DNA from: Eubacteriaceae bacterium
Lineage (GTDB): Bacteria > Bacillota > Clostridia > Eubacteriales > Eubacteriaceae
DNA: 64,000 bases
Assembly (NCBI GenBank): GCA_017405085.1
Contig: JAFRBB010000059.1
Span: forward strand, 1-64,000
Direction of reading: 5' to 3'
Shown here: positions 54,315 to 63,215 of the stretch, in pieces
How positions within the stretch are numbered: the first letter of the stretch is position 1
How the letters are laid out: each line of letters opens with the position of its first letter
Notes under the pieces: model-generated
Seen by the model: the letters and a program-made list of their open reading frames with translations, nothing else
Told to the model about the DNA's origin: nothing
Databases searched by the model: none
Program-made: the position numbers and the translations under genes

Positions 54315-55532
54315 ATGCCAATATCTGATATCATCAACAATCTTTCCGCGTTTGCCATGACGAATATCGCGGTGAATATCATCGCCATGTCATTGGTGAT
54401 TGTGTTGTTTGTCGTCCGAAGACGCGCTTTCGGATCGCATCCCATTGAAAACTCGTTGTTTTCCGCGCTCTTGATTTTTCTGTTCATTTCCAGCACCGGA
54501 GAAGTGTTCGATCATCTGCTCACCGGTCAACCCGGTGAGAACGTCCATGTTGCTCTGTGTGCCGACTCATTTTTGATCTATACCAGCAATGTGTTGTTCG
54601 CCTTTGTTTGGGCGGTCTATGTCGATTTCAAGCTCTACCAAAAATGGGAATGGAATAGCCCGAGAAAAAAACTGATGCTCATTCCGATTGCCGTCGCTTT
54701 GATCATCTATATTTCCAATCTTTTTGTGCCGATCGTCTATGTGATCACTCCGGATAATTTTCGGATTCATCTCCCATTCATTTTTATCACCTATATCGCG
54801 TTGTACGGATATCCGGTTTACGCTTTTGTCGAATACCTCATCTATCGCGTCAAAGAAAAACGGTATTTCTTCTTTCCGATGGAAGCCTTTCTGATTCCGG
54901 CATTGATCGGCATTGTGTTTGAAGCGGTGACCGGTGTGTTTTACACCACCTGGATCGGGATTGTCATTGCCATCAACGCGCTGTTTTTGAGTCTTCAAAG
55001 CGAAAAAACATTCATTGACGGTTTAACGGGCCTCTATAACCGGGAATATTTTAACAGTGAGCTTAAAAAACTCGGAAACGGATGGGATGATTACAGCGCC
55101 GGCATTATGCTCGACTTAAATGATTTCAAACAGATCAACGATAGTCAGGGCCATCTTGTCGGAGACAAAGCGCTGGGAGATGTGGGGACCGTTTTGATCG
55201 AAACATTGCCGAAAAAAACCCTCGCGGCCCGATACGGCGGTGATGAATTCATGATTCTCGTTCACCATGAAGACGCCGGAGATCTGGAGAAAATCGTTTC
55301 GCAAATCAATGAGGCCTTCACAACATTTAACGAGGCGGCGGACAGGCCCTATACCATTCGCTATTCCATCGGGACGACGCACTATAAGTCGGAGTCCTCG
55401 GATAACGCGGAATCCTTTATCAGGCGGCTGGATGAAAAAATGTACAGCGCCAAAGAAGCTTATCATCGCAAACACGGAAGACGGCGCACGGATGCTGACA
55501 CCACGACGGGTTTGGCAAATGACCGCGTGTAG
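54315..55532 (+). CDS. Membrane-bound diguanylate cyclase
   Basis: 405 residues. Residues 1-225 hold seven membrane spans of the histidine-kinase-type sensor, followed by a GGDEF domain (DGLTGLYNREYF, LDLNDFKQINDSQGH, RYGGDEFMIL near residue 308). The catalytic motif is intact, so it should make cyclic di-GMP. The product-inhibition I-site (RxxD) is missing: PKKT occupies that position. Start 54315 has GGAGGAAGG upstream. An HD-GYP protein lies further downstream in the window. Confidence 0.88.
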   Translation: MPISDIINNLSAFAMTNIAVNIIAMSLVIVLFVVRRRAFGSHPIENSLFSALLIFLFISSTGEVFDHLLTGQPGENVHVALCADSFLIYTSNVLFAFVWAVYVDFKLYQKWEWNSPRKKLMLIPIAVALIIYISNLFVPIVYVITPDNFRIHLPFIFITYIALYGYPVYAFVEYLIYRVKEKRYFFFPMEAFLIPALIGIVFEAVTGVFYTTWIGIVIAINALFLSLQSEKTFIDGLTGLYNREYFNSELKKLGNGWDDYSAGIMLDLNDFKQINDSQGHLVGDKALGDVGTVLIETLPKKTLAARYGGDEFMILVHHEDAGDLEKIVSQINEAFTTFNEAADRPYTIRYSIGTTHYKSESSDNAESFIRRLDEKMYSAKEAYHRKHGRRRTDADTTTGLANDRV

Positions 55533-55556
55533 CTAGCTTAAAGACCTTTGCATGTT

Positions 55557-55582
55557 AAAACCGGCTTAGCGCCGGTTTTTTT
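55557..55582 (+). terminator. Intrinsic terminator after the cyclase gene
   Basis: AACCGGC-TTAGC-GCCGGTT followed by a run of Ts. Confidence 0.75.
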
Positions 55583-55685
55583 GATGGGTCAAACAGAAGA
55601 AAAGTCTCGAAGGTTTTGCGGTTAAAGAAAAAATGCAATGGTATTTATATAAATAGAATAACAAAAACTTAAATAAATCTGAAAA

Positions 55686-55728
55686 TTAGCACTCGACACT
55701 TGACAGTGCTAACAAATGGGTCTATAAT
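55686..55728 (+). promoter_or_regulatory. hsp20 promoter with overlapping CIRCE operator
   Basis: TTAGCACTC-N9-CAGTGCTAA (55686-55712) matches the CIRCE consensus with one mismatch. Its right half contains the TTGACA -35 box (55700-55705), with TATAAT at 55723-55728 after 17 bp. Binding of HrcA would block this promoter, giving heat-shock induction. hrcA is not in the window. Confidence 0.85.
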
Positions 55729-55820
55729 AACCATGTCATCAGAAATGAGACACCCAATCGATGGCCCCATCCGATCGATGACAAATATAGATTAACCTTT
55801 AACCTAAGGAGGCAAATAAA

Positions 55821-56258
55821 ATGTTACCCAGTGTATTTGGAGAAAATGTATTTGATCAATTGATGAATCCTTCCTTTGACCGCGACCTTTTCAGTCATGA
55901 TTTCGCAAGTCATAAAGTCAGCGCGATGAAAACCGACGTGAAAGAAACCGACGAAGCCTACGAAATGACTGTTGATCTTCCCGGCTATCACAAAGAAGAC
56001 ATCGATGTCCAGTTTGACAAAGGCATGCTCAGCATTTCCGCGAAACGACATGACGGAAGCGAAGAAAAAGACGACAAAGGCAAATTTATTCGCAGAGAAC
56101 GCTATTACGGCAGCTGCACCCGCCAGTTTTATGTGGGTGACACGGTCAGAAAAGACGATATCAAAGCCAATATGAAAGACGGCGTTTTGATCTTGACCAT
56201 TCCCAAAAAAGGAACTGCCGAAATCGAACAGTCCAGACGTATCATGATCGGCGAATAA
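55821..56258 (+). CDS. Small heat-shock protein Hsp20
   Basis: A 145-residue alpha-crystallin chaperone. The core runs from MKTDVKETDEAYEMTVDLPG to the C-terminal IPKKG (I-x-I-like anchor region is LTIPKK). AAGGAGG precedes the ATG. It follows a CIRCE-controlled promoter and ends at a terminator, so it is a stand-alone stress gene that holds unfolded proteins for Hsp70/GroEL. Confidence 0.93.
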   Translation: MLPSVFGENVFDQLMNPSFDRDLFSHDFASHKVSAMKTDVKETDEAYEMTVDLPGYHKEDIDVQFDKGMLSISAKRHDGSEEKDDKGKFIRRERYYGSCTRQFYVGDTVRKDDIKANMKDGVLILTIPKKGTAEIEQSRRIMIGE

Positions 56259-56363
56259 AGCGACTGCCCATTCTCTCTATCCTTTTTAATCCGCGGGTTT
56301 CTTTCGTCCGCGGCTCCCATAAATGACAGTTCATCGTTAGCTAAATTTATATACTCCTCCATG

Positions 56364-56388
56364 ACCCCGTTTCAAACGGGGTTTTTTT
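56364..56388 (+). terminator. Intrinsic terminator after hsp20
   Basis: ACCCCGTTT-CA-AACGGGGT with seven Ts. Confidence 0.75.
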
Positions 56389-56492
56389 GATGGTCATTTT
56401 ACGCGCTGTGTTATAATAATTGAGCATCCCGCGAGGCATTTGTGTCTGGTGGATCGCAAAAATGAATTTGTTAGAATCATAAAGAGGCGAGC

Positions 56493-57287
56493 GTGAATCA
56501 TTTTAAAAAAGCACAGAAAACAGAAAAAGAGGTAAAGGCTTATCTTGACCCACTGATCGATGAAGCAAAGTTTTGCTTTTACGAAAGGGTTGATTCAACC
56601 AATCAAATCGCGAGAGAATGGGCGCTTTCCGGCGCTCCCGGCGCGAGTTTTGTCATTGCCGATGAGCAGACGGGCGGCCGAGGCAGAGGCAAAAACCGTT
56701 TTTTTTCTCCCGCGGGAGGCATTTATCTTTCGGTGATTTATCGGGGAAGCGACAATGAGAAGTTGGCCGATTATCTCACTGTGGCGGGGGCGGCCGTGAC
56801 GGCAGAAGCCATTTCCACAGTGGCCGGCGTCGATTGTGGTATCAAATGGGTCAACGATCTTTTTGTCCGCGGGAAAAAAGTGTGCGGCCTTTTGGCGGAA
56901 AGCGTTTTTCGGGGAGACGAGCGGCTTATGGTCCTCGGTATCGGCATCAATTTGTTTATGCCTCAAGGCGGTTTTCCGGAGGATTTGCCCGGGGCGGGAG
57001 CCGTTCTCGAAACACCGCCGGACGCGGATTTGCGGGCAAAACTCATCGCGGCGATGGCAGACGGCTTGACCCGGTTGAAAGAAGTGCGGGATTACAGTGA
57101 ATACATCAGCGTTTATCGAAAGCGCTCCGTCATCGTGGGTAAAACCGTAATGGTCACTGACGGTGACACGCGGCTTTTCGGCGTTGTGCGCGGCTTTGAC
57201 GACCTCGGACATCTCGTGCTTGATCAAGACGGACAAAACCGGATTATCCGCGCGGGGACCTTAAGACTCGCGGGGGAAACTAAATAG
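56493..57287 (+). CDS. birA: Biotin-protein ligase (monofunctional, no DNA-binding domain)
   Basis: 264 residues. The ligase domain has the adenylate-binding GGRGRGKNRFFS, GIKWVNDLFV and KVCGLLAES, and a C-terminal SH3-like domain. There is no N-terminal winged helix, so it does not repress biotin genes. It starts with GTG after AGAGG. It charges acetyl-CoA carboxylase or other biotin carriers. Confidence 0.92.
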   Translation: MNHFKKAQKTEKEVKAYLDPLIDEAKFCFYERVDSTNQIAREWALSGAPGASFVIADEQTGGRGRGKNRFFSPAGGIYLSVIYRGSDNEKLADYLTVAGAAVTAEAISTVAGVDCGIKWVNDLFVRGKKVCGLLAESVFRGDERLMVLGIGINLFMPQGGFPEDLPGAGAVLETPPDADLRAKLIAAMADGLTRLKEVRDYSEYISVYRKRSVIVGKTVMVTDGDTRLFGVVRGFDDLGHLVLDQDGQNRIIRAGTLRLAGETK

Positions 57288-57338
57288 CTTTTCAGACACA
57301 AAACCCGGATCAATCTTTTATCATGATCCTTAGAAGTC

Positions 57339-57391
57339 AAGCTCCCGATTTTGAAGATGACGTCATCTCATCTTTTTTATCGGGAGCTTTT
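57339..57391 (+). terminator. Long hairpin after birA
   Basis: AAGCTCCCGAT...ATCGGGAGCTTTTG, with an inner palindrome GATGACGTCATC; probable terminator. Confidence 0.5.
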
Positions 57392-57455
57392 GATATGGCG
57401 ACCGAAAGTTTTCTCGCGGCGGATTGGGTTTTGCCATTTGGCATCCTTGTGCAAT

Positions 57456-57484
57456 AAAAAAACCGGAAGGCGAAACCCTCCGGC
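57456..57484 (-). terminator. Terminator of the amino-acid ABC transporter operon
   Basis: On the minus strand CCGGAGGG...CCTTCCGGTTTTTTT. Confidence 0.75.
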
Positions 57485-57498
57485 TAATCATATTAAGA

Positions 57499-58257
57499 TC
57501 AATCTTTATTACTTAAGCTGCTTACAAAATCCCGGGTACGATCATGTTTGGGATGTTCGAAAATATCTTCCGGCGTCCCTTCTTCCAAAATGACACCTTG
57601 GTTCATAAAGAGGATTTTGCTTGCGACGCCCCGGGCAAAGCCCATTTCGTGGGTGACCACCAACATGGTCATGTGTTCTTCGGCCAGCTCCTGCATGACG
57701 GCGAGAACTTCGCCGGTGAGCTCGGGATCCAAGGCGGAAGTCGGTTCGTCAAAGAGCAGCACATCGGGCTCCATCATCAGCGCTCGGGCGATGGCCACTC
57801 GCTGTTTTTCGCCGCCGGACAAGGTTTTGGGCATGGCGTCGATTTTGTCAAAAAGCCCAACCTGTTTGAGGTGCCGTTCACAAGCGGCGTCCATCTCGGC
57901 CTGCTTCATTTTTTTGACGAGCTTTGGCGCGAGCTCAAGATTTTCGCGCACCGTCAGATGGGGAAACAAGTTGAAATGCTGAAACACCATGCCCATCGGG
58001 GCGATGACTTTTTTGATTTGCGACGGGGAAACGGAAACGCCGTTTTCAATCAGCGCTTTGCCATCAACGAGGATGGTGCCGCCGTCTGCCTGCTCTAAAT
58101 CGATGAGGCAGCGAAGCAAAGTGGATTTGCCGGAACCGGAGGAACCGATAATGGCGACGACATCGCCGCGATTGACTGTAAATGAAATGTCTTTGAGGAC
58201 TTGATTGCCGTCGAAACTTTTGGTCAGGTTGTTGACCTGAATGACGTGTTGATCCAT
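57499..58257 (-). CDS. Polar amino-acid ABC transporter ATPase
   Basis: A 252-residue GlnQ/HisP-type ATPase. Walker A is [14 protein letters not shown] near residue 36, signature [19 protein letters not shown], Walker [15 protein letters not shown]. It is the last gene of a three-gene importer unit; the permease ends 9 bp upstream. It powers import of a polar amino acid. Confidence 0.93.
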   Translation of the reverse strand: MDQHVIQVNNLTKSFDGNQVLKDISFTVNRGDVVAIIGSSGSGKSTLLRCLIDLEQADGGTILVDGKALIENGVSVSPSQIKKVIAPMGMVFQHFNLFPHLTVRENLELAPKLVKKMKQAEMDAACERHLKQVGLFDKIDAMPKTLSGGEKQRVAIARALMMEPDVLLFDEPTSALDPELTGEVLAVMQELAEEHMTMLVVTHEMGFARGVASKILFMNQGVILEEGTPEDIFEHPKHDRTRDFVSSLSNKD

Positions 58258-58266
58258 AATGCGCTC

Positions 58267-58917
58267 CTAAAAATCGTATTTCTCTTCGAGCTTTTTAAAG
58301 ACGAGAGTGATGACAAAGTTAATGACCAGATAGAGCAGACCGGCAACCAGATAGGCAAAGGGCGTAGCGTCGCGGTTGACGGCGGCCTTGGCGTAGTGCA
58401 GCACCTCGGCGACGCCGATGATGGTCACCAGGGCCGTGTCCTTGAGCAGGGTGATGGTTTCGTTGGTTACCGACGGCAAAGACACGCGAATCATCTGCGG
58501 AATGACAACGCGCACCATGGTTTGGAAACGGGAAAGGCCGAGAACCTTGGACGCTTCGTATTGTCCGATATCGACGGCCAGAAGTCCGCCCCGAAAGATC
58601 TCGGCAAAATATGCCGCGTAGTTTAAAGAAAAAGCAATGCACGCCGCGGGGAAGCGGTTGAAAGTTAAAATCGGGCCGATGACGGGCAAAAGGGGCATGC
58701 CGAAATAGACAAAGAGAAGCTGCAGCATCAGCGGGGTGCCGCGCATGACATAAATAAAGACTTCCGCAATGGCGTTGATGATTTTAAATCGGCTGCGGGT
58801 CATCAGGGTAAAGCCGAATCCCAGAGGGATGGAGACAAAGAAGGTGATGAGGAAGATTCCCATCGTGACGCCGAGGCCTCCGATCATCGGCAAGAGTACG
58901 GTCATAAAATAGTCCAT
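58267..58917 (-). CDS. Amino-acid ABC transporter permease
   Basis: A 216-residue HisMQ-type permease. About five spans; FIYVMRGTPLMLQLLFVYFG and the EAA loop EASKVLGLSRFQTMVRVVIPQ are typical of this family and couple it to the ATPase. It lies between the binding protein and the ATPase genes. Confidence 0.93.
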   Translation of the reverse strand: MDYFMTVLLPMIGGLGVTMGIFLITFFVSIPLGFGFTLMTRSRFKIINAIAEVFIYVMRGTPLMLQLLFVYFGMPLLPVIGPILTFNRFPAACIAFSLNYAAYFAEIFRGGLLAVDIGQYEASKVLGLSRFQTMVRVVIPQMIRVSLPSVTNETITLLKDTALVTIIGVAEVLHYAKAAVNRDATPFAYLVAGLLYLVINFVITLVFKKLEEKYDF

Positions 58918-59027
58918 TCTGTTCTCGCTTTCGTTTGATTTTGTATAAGCGCTTCAGTGGATTTGCGTCGCTTATTGATGTGAATGAGTCTGCCGGAAAA
59001 ACCGGTCTTTCTTTTGTTCATGATAAA

Positions 59028-59061
59028 GCGGCACATCCTGACCCGTTGGGGGATGTGCCGC
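59028..59061 (-). other. Stem-loop between the binding-protein and permease genes
   Basis: GCGGCACATCC-N12-GGATGTGCCGC, a perfect 11-bp stem in the 164-bp gap, followed on the minus strand by TTTATC. It is weak as a terminator and more likely stabilises the upstream binding-protein mRNA, giving more binding protein than permease. Confidence 0.6.
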
Positions 59062-59081
59062 CTTGATGGCTTGTGATGGTT

Positions 59082-59903
59082 TTATTTGGCTTTGTAAATG
59101 ATGTCGGAGCCAAACCATTTTTCGGAGATCTTGGCGGCGGTGCCGTCTTTGATCATTTCATCGAGGGCGTTTTGGATTTTGTCTCTGAGTTCAGTGTTGC
59201 CTTTTTTGACGGCGACACCGTATTGTTCAGGCGACAGGCTGTCGGACAAGATGTTGAAGTTCATCTTGTTTTCGGTGATGTAGTAGCGGGCAACGACGGA
59301 ATCGACGACCATGGCATCGATACGACCGGAATCGAGATCCTGGAAGCAGGATACATTTTCATCAAATTCAACGGGTTTGCCGTCTTTGATTTGTTTGCTG
59401 ACGGCATCGGCCATCAGGGCGTCATAAGCGGAGGAGCCTTTTTGGCAACCGACGGTTTTGCCCTGGAGGTCACCGATTTTTTTGATGCTGGAATCTTTTT
59501 TGACGACGACAACCTGATCGTTTTCCAGATAAGGCTTGGTGAAATCCATTTGCTTTTTGCGTTCGTCGGTGATGGTGAGACCGTTCCAGATGCAGTCGAC
59601 TTTGTTGTTGTCCAGTTCCATTTCCTTGGTGTCCCAATTGACCACCTGGAATTTGGGTTCCATGTTCAGGCGTTTGGCGACTTCTTTGGCGAGATCCACA
59701 TCGAAACCGACGATTTCGTTGTTCTTATCGCGGAAGCCCATGGGCGGGAAAGAATCGTCGAGGCCGACGACAAAGGTTTTGTCATCGTTCTTGACATTGT
59801 TATCGGCGCTTTGGTTACTTGAGCTTGAAGAACCGCAACCGGCAAAAACGGCGACAACCACCACTAAAGCGATGAGGGCGGGAATCAAAAATCTCTTTGA
59901 CAT
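59082..59903 (-). CDS. Amino-acid ABC transporter substrate-binding lipoprotein
   Basis: 273 residues. A lipoprotein signal peptide ends in the lipobox FAGC (Cys22), followed by a Ser-rich linker and a type-II periplasmic-binding fold (VGLDDSFPPMGFRDKNNEIVG, NNKVDCIWNGLTITDERKKQ). It captures a polar amino acid for the downstream permease and ATPase. Confidence 0.93.
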   Translation of the reverse strand: MSKRFLIPALIALVVVVAVFAGCGSSSSSNQSADNNVKNDDKTFVVGLDDSFPPMGFRDKNNEIVGFDVDLAKEVAKRLNMEPKFQVVNWDTKEMELDNNKVDCIWNGLTITDERKKQMDFTKPYLENDQVVVVKKDSSIKKIGDLQGKTVGCQKGSSAYDALMADAVSKQIKDGKPVEFDENVSCFQDLDSGRIDAMVVDSVVARYYITENKMNFNILSDSLSPEQYGVAVKKGNTELRDKIQNALDEMIKDGTAAKISEKWFGSDIIYKAK

Positions 59904-59938
59904 AAATTCATTCTCCTTTGAAATAATGATTTGTGCTT

Positions 59939-59968
59939 ATTATACACTTTAACACATTAATGCGTCAA
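59939..59968 (-). promoter_or_regulatory. Promoter of the amino-acid ABC operon
   Basis: On the minus strand TTGACG (59968-59963), 18-bp spacer and TATAAT (59944-59939). The -35 box lies inside the last codons of maf. Confidence 0.65.
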
Positions 59969-60556
59969 CTGTTTTAGTTCCTGATAAACCCTGCCCACCG
60001 GCAGCCCCACCACATTGGTATAGGAGCCGTTCACTTTTTTGACGAAGGCGGCAAAGGGTCCCTGAATGCCATAGGCGCCGGCCTTGCCGAAAGCTTCGCC
60101 GCTGGCGACGTAGCCTTCAATTTCCGCCGGGCTCATCGGGTATAGATGAACCTCGGTCGTTTCGGCGAAGGTGACCATCGAGCCGCTGCCTTCGATGAGG
60201 GTGACGCCGGTAAGGACATGGTGATGACCGCCTTGCATGGCGGTGATCATGCGGATGGCGTCGGCTTCGTCTTCGGGTTTTCCCAGAATGGCATCCTCCA
60301 ACGCGACGACGGTGTCGGCCCCGAGGACAACGGTGCGCTCTCTCATTTTTCCTTGCTTGGCACATGTTGAAAAAACAGCTTGGGCCTTTCGGTACGAAAG
60401 GGCTTTGACAAAGGCTTCAGGATCGGTTTCGCTGATGGTTTCATCGACGTCCGCCGGCATGACGGTGATCGCCGCGCCGATTTGCGTGAGCAAATCCTTT
60501 CGTCGCGGAGAGGCCGAAGCCAGAATGATGTGGGGAAGGGTGATTGTGTGTTCCAT
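59957..60556 (-). CDS. maf: Maf-family nucleoside triphosphate pyrophosphatase
   Basis: A 199-residue house-cleaning enzyme that hydrolyses modified or non-canonical nucleoside triphosphates. It starts HTITLPHIILASASPRRKDLL, with the SASPRR signature, and has GADTVVALEDAILGKP and SYTNVVGLP. Start 60556 is chosen because GGAGAAATCA directly precedes it; earlier in-frame ATGs have no site. Confidence 0.92.
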   Translation of the reverse strand: MEHTITLPHIILASASPRRKDLLTQIGAAITVMPADVDETISETDPEAFVKALSYRKAQAVFSTCAKQGKMRERTVVLGADTVVALEDAILGKPEDEADAIRMITAMQGGHHHVLTGVTLIEGSGSMVTFAETTEVHLYPMSPAEIEGYVASGEAFGKAGAYGIQGPFAAFVKKVNGSYTNVVGLPVGRVYQELKQLTH

Positions 60557-60578
60557 TGATTTCTCCATGGTTTTTCGG

Positions 60579-61403
60579 TTAATCAGGATCTTTTGGGGTT
60601 GAGTTTTCGCTTTCGGTCTGGTTCTTCTCATTTTGCCAAAGGGTTTTAAAGCGTTCTTGCAGGAGCTCGTTTTTGGCGTCACGGTCATCCTCTGTTTGAC
60701 TGGGAACATTTTCTGTCACCGTATCGGTGACATCGGCCTCGCTGTCTTCGTGATGATCGCAGTCTTCGTTGGGGCCATGCTCATGTCCGTGGTCATGACC
60801 GTGATCGTGGCCGTGTTCGTGTTTGTGGTCATTGGCGAATTTCATAAAACGCATGTCGGGAATGATCCAGGGGATGACCATCATGATCATGAAGAAATAG
60901 GCCAGGGGCGTGGCGCCGGGCACAAGGGAAAAAATCAGCGCGAAGGCCAGAAGCAACAGGGTCAGGGCTTCTTTGCGGCTGTCGTCGACCATTTCTTTTA
61001 AGTTGCTGCATTCGTGGGTGGCGACGATGATTTTTTGTAAAATGAGGTAGCACACGGATGTGAAAATGCAAAGCAGGACATAAACCATGGTCGGAAAGGG
61101 GGCGAATCCCGTTTGATTAATCCAGGCCGTGGCAACGGGATAAAAGGAGAGACCAAAGAGAAAAAGCATATTGGTCCAGAGAATTTTGCCGTTGACATGC
61201 TCGGTGATCTGGAGCAAATGATGATGATTGTTCCAATACAGGGCGACGAAGAAAAAGCTCATGATATAGCTTCCGAGACTGGGCGCGATGGCGAGTAATG
61301 CCTCGGGGGTCGGTCCTGCCGGCGGGGTGATTTCGAGCACCATAATGGTGATGATGATGGCGATGACACCATCGCTGAAAGCTTCCAAACGTCCTTTATC
61401 CAT
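60579..61403 (-). CDS. TMEM175-like potassium channel subunit with a histidine-rich tail
   Basis: A 274-residue protein. It opens with GRLEAFSDGVIAIIITIMVLE, the TM1 gate motif of TMEM175 (DUF1211) channels, then five more spans, so one channel repeat (four subunits expected). Beyond residue 192 the tail is a cytoplasmic histidine/acid cluster (KHEHGHDHGHDHGHEHG) followed by acidic residues, not usual in this family, and suggestive of metal binding. AAGGAGGACC precedes the start. Confidence 0.85.
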   Translation of the reverse strand: MDKGRLEAFSDGVIAIIITIMVLEITPPAGPTPEALLAIAPSLGSYIMSFFFVALYWNNHHHLLQITEHVNGKILWTNMLFLFGLSFYPVATAWINQTGFAPFPTMVYVLLCIFTSVCYLILQKIIVATHECSNLKEMVDDSRKEALTLLLLAFALIFSLVPGATPLAYFFMIMMVIPWIIPDMRFMKFANDHKHEHGHDHGHDHGHEHGPNEDCDHHEDSEADVTDTVTENVPSQTEDDRDAKNELLQERFKTLWQNEKNQTESENSTPKDPD

Positions 61404-61457
61404 AGGGTCCTCCTTGTGTGATGTGATGGTTTTGTTATAAAAGGATTTTCAGACAAT

Positions 61458-61946
61458 TTAAGCAACGAGATCGGTAAATCCGGCGCCGATGAGCTCGGCC
61501 AGGGTCTTGGGATTCACGCCGACCTGGGCGCCGACTTTTCCAGCCGATACATAAAAAACGGGCAGGTTTTCGGCGTCTTGGTGGATGGTTGTGGGATAGG
61601 GCTTTTTCATGCCGACGGGGGAGCAACCGCCGTGAATATAGCCGGTGTTGGGCAATAACTCTTTTTGGGGAATCATCTCAACGGATTTTTCACCGACGGC
61701 CGACGCCGCTTTTTTGAGGTTCAAGGAGTCGGCGACGGGAATCACAAAGACGTAAAACGCGCCGCTATGGGCACGGCAAACCAGGGTTTTATAGACCGAC
61801 GCGACGTCTTCGCCCAGTTTTTTCGCGACGGCAGTTCCGGAAAGATCACCGTCTGAGGTGTCGTAATAATGCGCTTCATAGGGGATTTTGGCTTGGGATA
61901 AAATGCGCATCACATTGGTTTTTTGCTGTTTTTTGTTTTTGCTCAT
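61458..61946 (-). CDS. Cys-tRNA(Pro)/aminoacyl-tRNA deacylase, YbaK/EbsC type
   Basis: A 162-residue protein of the YbaK/ProX family that edits mischarged tRNA(Pro). Family features: GTAVAKKLGEDVASVYKTLV, VIPVADSLNLKKAA and PVGMKKPYPT. The start at 61946 (MSKNKKQQK) has AAAGGAAAC upstream; a longer frame is likely spurious. Confidence 0.9.
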   Translation of the reverse strand: MSKNKKQQKTNVMRILSQAKIPYEAHYYDTSDGDLSGTAVAKKLGEDVASVYKTLVCRAHSGAFYVFVIPVADSLNLKKAASAVGEKSVEMIPQKELLPNTGYIHGGCSPVGMKKPYPTTIHQDAENLPVFYVSAGKVGAQVGVNPKTLAELIGAGFTDLVA

Positions 61947-62315
61947 GGTGTTTTTGTTTCCTTTGTGGTTTTTGCAATAGAGGTTGAATTTCGGCTTTGC
62001 CAATTCAATTCGCCTTCTATCCGTTGGCCTTGACAAATAGGCGTCTGTCCTTTTGCGCAGGCACAAAGTTCGTCCGCCCATTCGACAAGGGCTTATCGCT
62101 AAATTTTGTCGTCAATGTATCAGTTGTTATCAGAATATTTTGAATGATTATGATAGAATGATAGCACAGACGAAACAGGAAAAGATTGCGGTTTCGTTTT
62201 GTAATAAGCACAACCGTTATGGCGGGGAAGCGATGAAAATTGCCCCTTGTCGATTGGCGCGATTTACATTTTTCACCATTTAAAACGGTAAATGTCAAAG
62301 AAAGGAGGCAGTCCG
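61947..62315. other. Intergenic region before the HD-GYP gene
   Basis: About 370 bp. TATGAT at 62149-62154 is a weak -10 candidate for the HD-GYP gene. No gene with a ribosome site was found. Confidence 0.4.
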
Positions 62316-63071
62316 ATGAGCGAGGAAGTGAAAATGCTGACCGGCTTGATGGAACTTTTGCCCAAGCGGATCATTTTTCATAATCTGGAAACGGCGCAAT
62401 ACATGCGCATTATTCTTCGCATGATGGGGAAATCCGATTTGGAGCGCTCTCTCATCTGGAAAGGCTGTTCTCCCTTTGATTATCATGACATCGGCAAGGC
62501 CTATATTCCCGAGGATCTCTTTACCTACACCGAGCGGTTTAACATTACGCAGGAGCATGTCATGATGGCCCATGTGCATCACGGACAGCAGATTTTTCGC
62601 GAGATCAGAAAGATGAACCCGTTGGCCGGCGGATTTGCAGAAGCCGGGGAAATGATTGCCCTTTATCATCATGAATGTTATGACGGCAGCGGGTATCCCG
62701 AGGGTCTGTCGGGGGAAGCCATTCCTTTTTTGGCCAGAGTGTGCGCCGTGGCCAATGCCTTTACCGGCATGCAGCGCGATTCGGTGCTTTTGCCCTCCCG
62801 GTCTTTTGAGGAGAGTCTGTCCGTCCTGGAGGCTCACGCCGGCACCTGGTTCGATCCGGAAATCGTCGATGTTTTTGTCGGAGAAACCCTCAAAGAGTTG
62901 AAAACCGAACGGGAGCTTCGCAGACTTCGCGAGATTAAATCTCAAAAGCCGGCGGAGGTGTTTATACCCGATTCCATTGACGAGTCGGAACTCGATGCCT
63001 TGTTCAAACAAAATATTCAATCAAACTCAAAGCGTCAATCCATCAAAAAGACGAGTCGAAAACCCGGATAA
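62316..63071 (+). CDS. HD-GYP-like metal-dependent phosphohydrolase
   Basis: 251 residues. The metal-binding HD pair is H57-D58 in YHDIGKAYIP, then HVHHGQ, and the GYP region HHECYDGSGYPEGLSGEAIP at about residues 118-137, matching the HD-GYP class of cyclic di-GMP phosphodiesterases. The last metal aspartate of the usual AVADVFDAL motif is asparagine here (AVANAFTGM). The C-terminal 60 residues are charged and probably helical. Start 62316 set by AAGGAGG. Confidence 0.8.
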   Translation: MSEEVKMLTGLMELLPKRIIFHNLETAQYMRIILRMMGKSDLERSLIWKGCSPFDYHDIGKAYIPEDLFTYTERFNITQEHVMMAHVHHGQQIFREIRKMNPLAGGFAEAGEMIALYHHECYDGSGYPEGLSGEAIPFLARVCAVANAFTGMQRDSVLLPSRSFEESLSVLEAHAGTWFDPEIVDVFVGETLKELKTERELRRLREIKSQKPAEVFIPDSIDESELDALFKQNIQSNSKRQSIKKTSRKPG

Positions 63072-63087
63072 ACCCCCGGGTTTTTTC
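63062..63087 (+). terminator. Intrinsic terminator after the HD-GYP gene
   Basis: AACCCGG...CCGGGTT followed by TTTTTC, overlapping the stop codon. Confidence 0.7.
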
Positions 63088-63215
63088 TATGACATGACCC
63101 ACCCGCGGATTGAAGCTTATCACATTAATGATTGTCAAAATCATTTTATCATAAAAGTTTGAACAAAACACAGGGGAGCGCGCAAAAGTTTTTTTTCGCT
63201 TAGCGCGCGTTGTGC

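Noticed and set aside
57351-57593. 80-codon plus-strand frame after birA
   Set aside because: It runs through two terminator hairpins and into the antisense of the ABC ATPase gene, with no ribosome site.
59073-59822. A 249-codon plus-strand frame opposite the binding-protein gene
   Set aside because: Antisense shadow with Phe/Asp/Gly-rich composition and no ribosome site; the minus-strand lipoprotein is clear.
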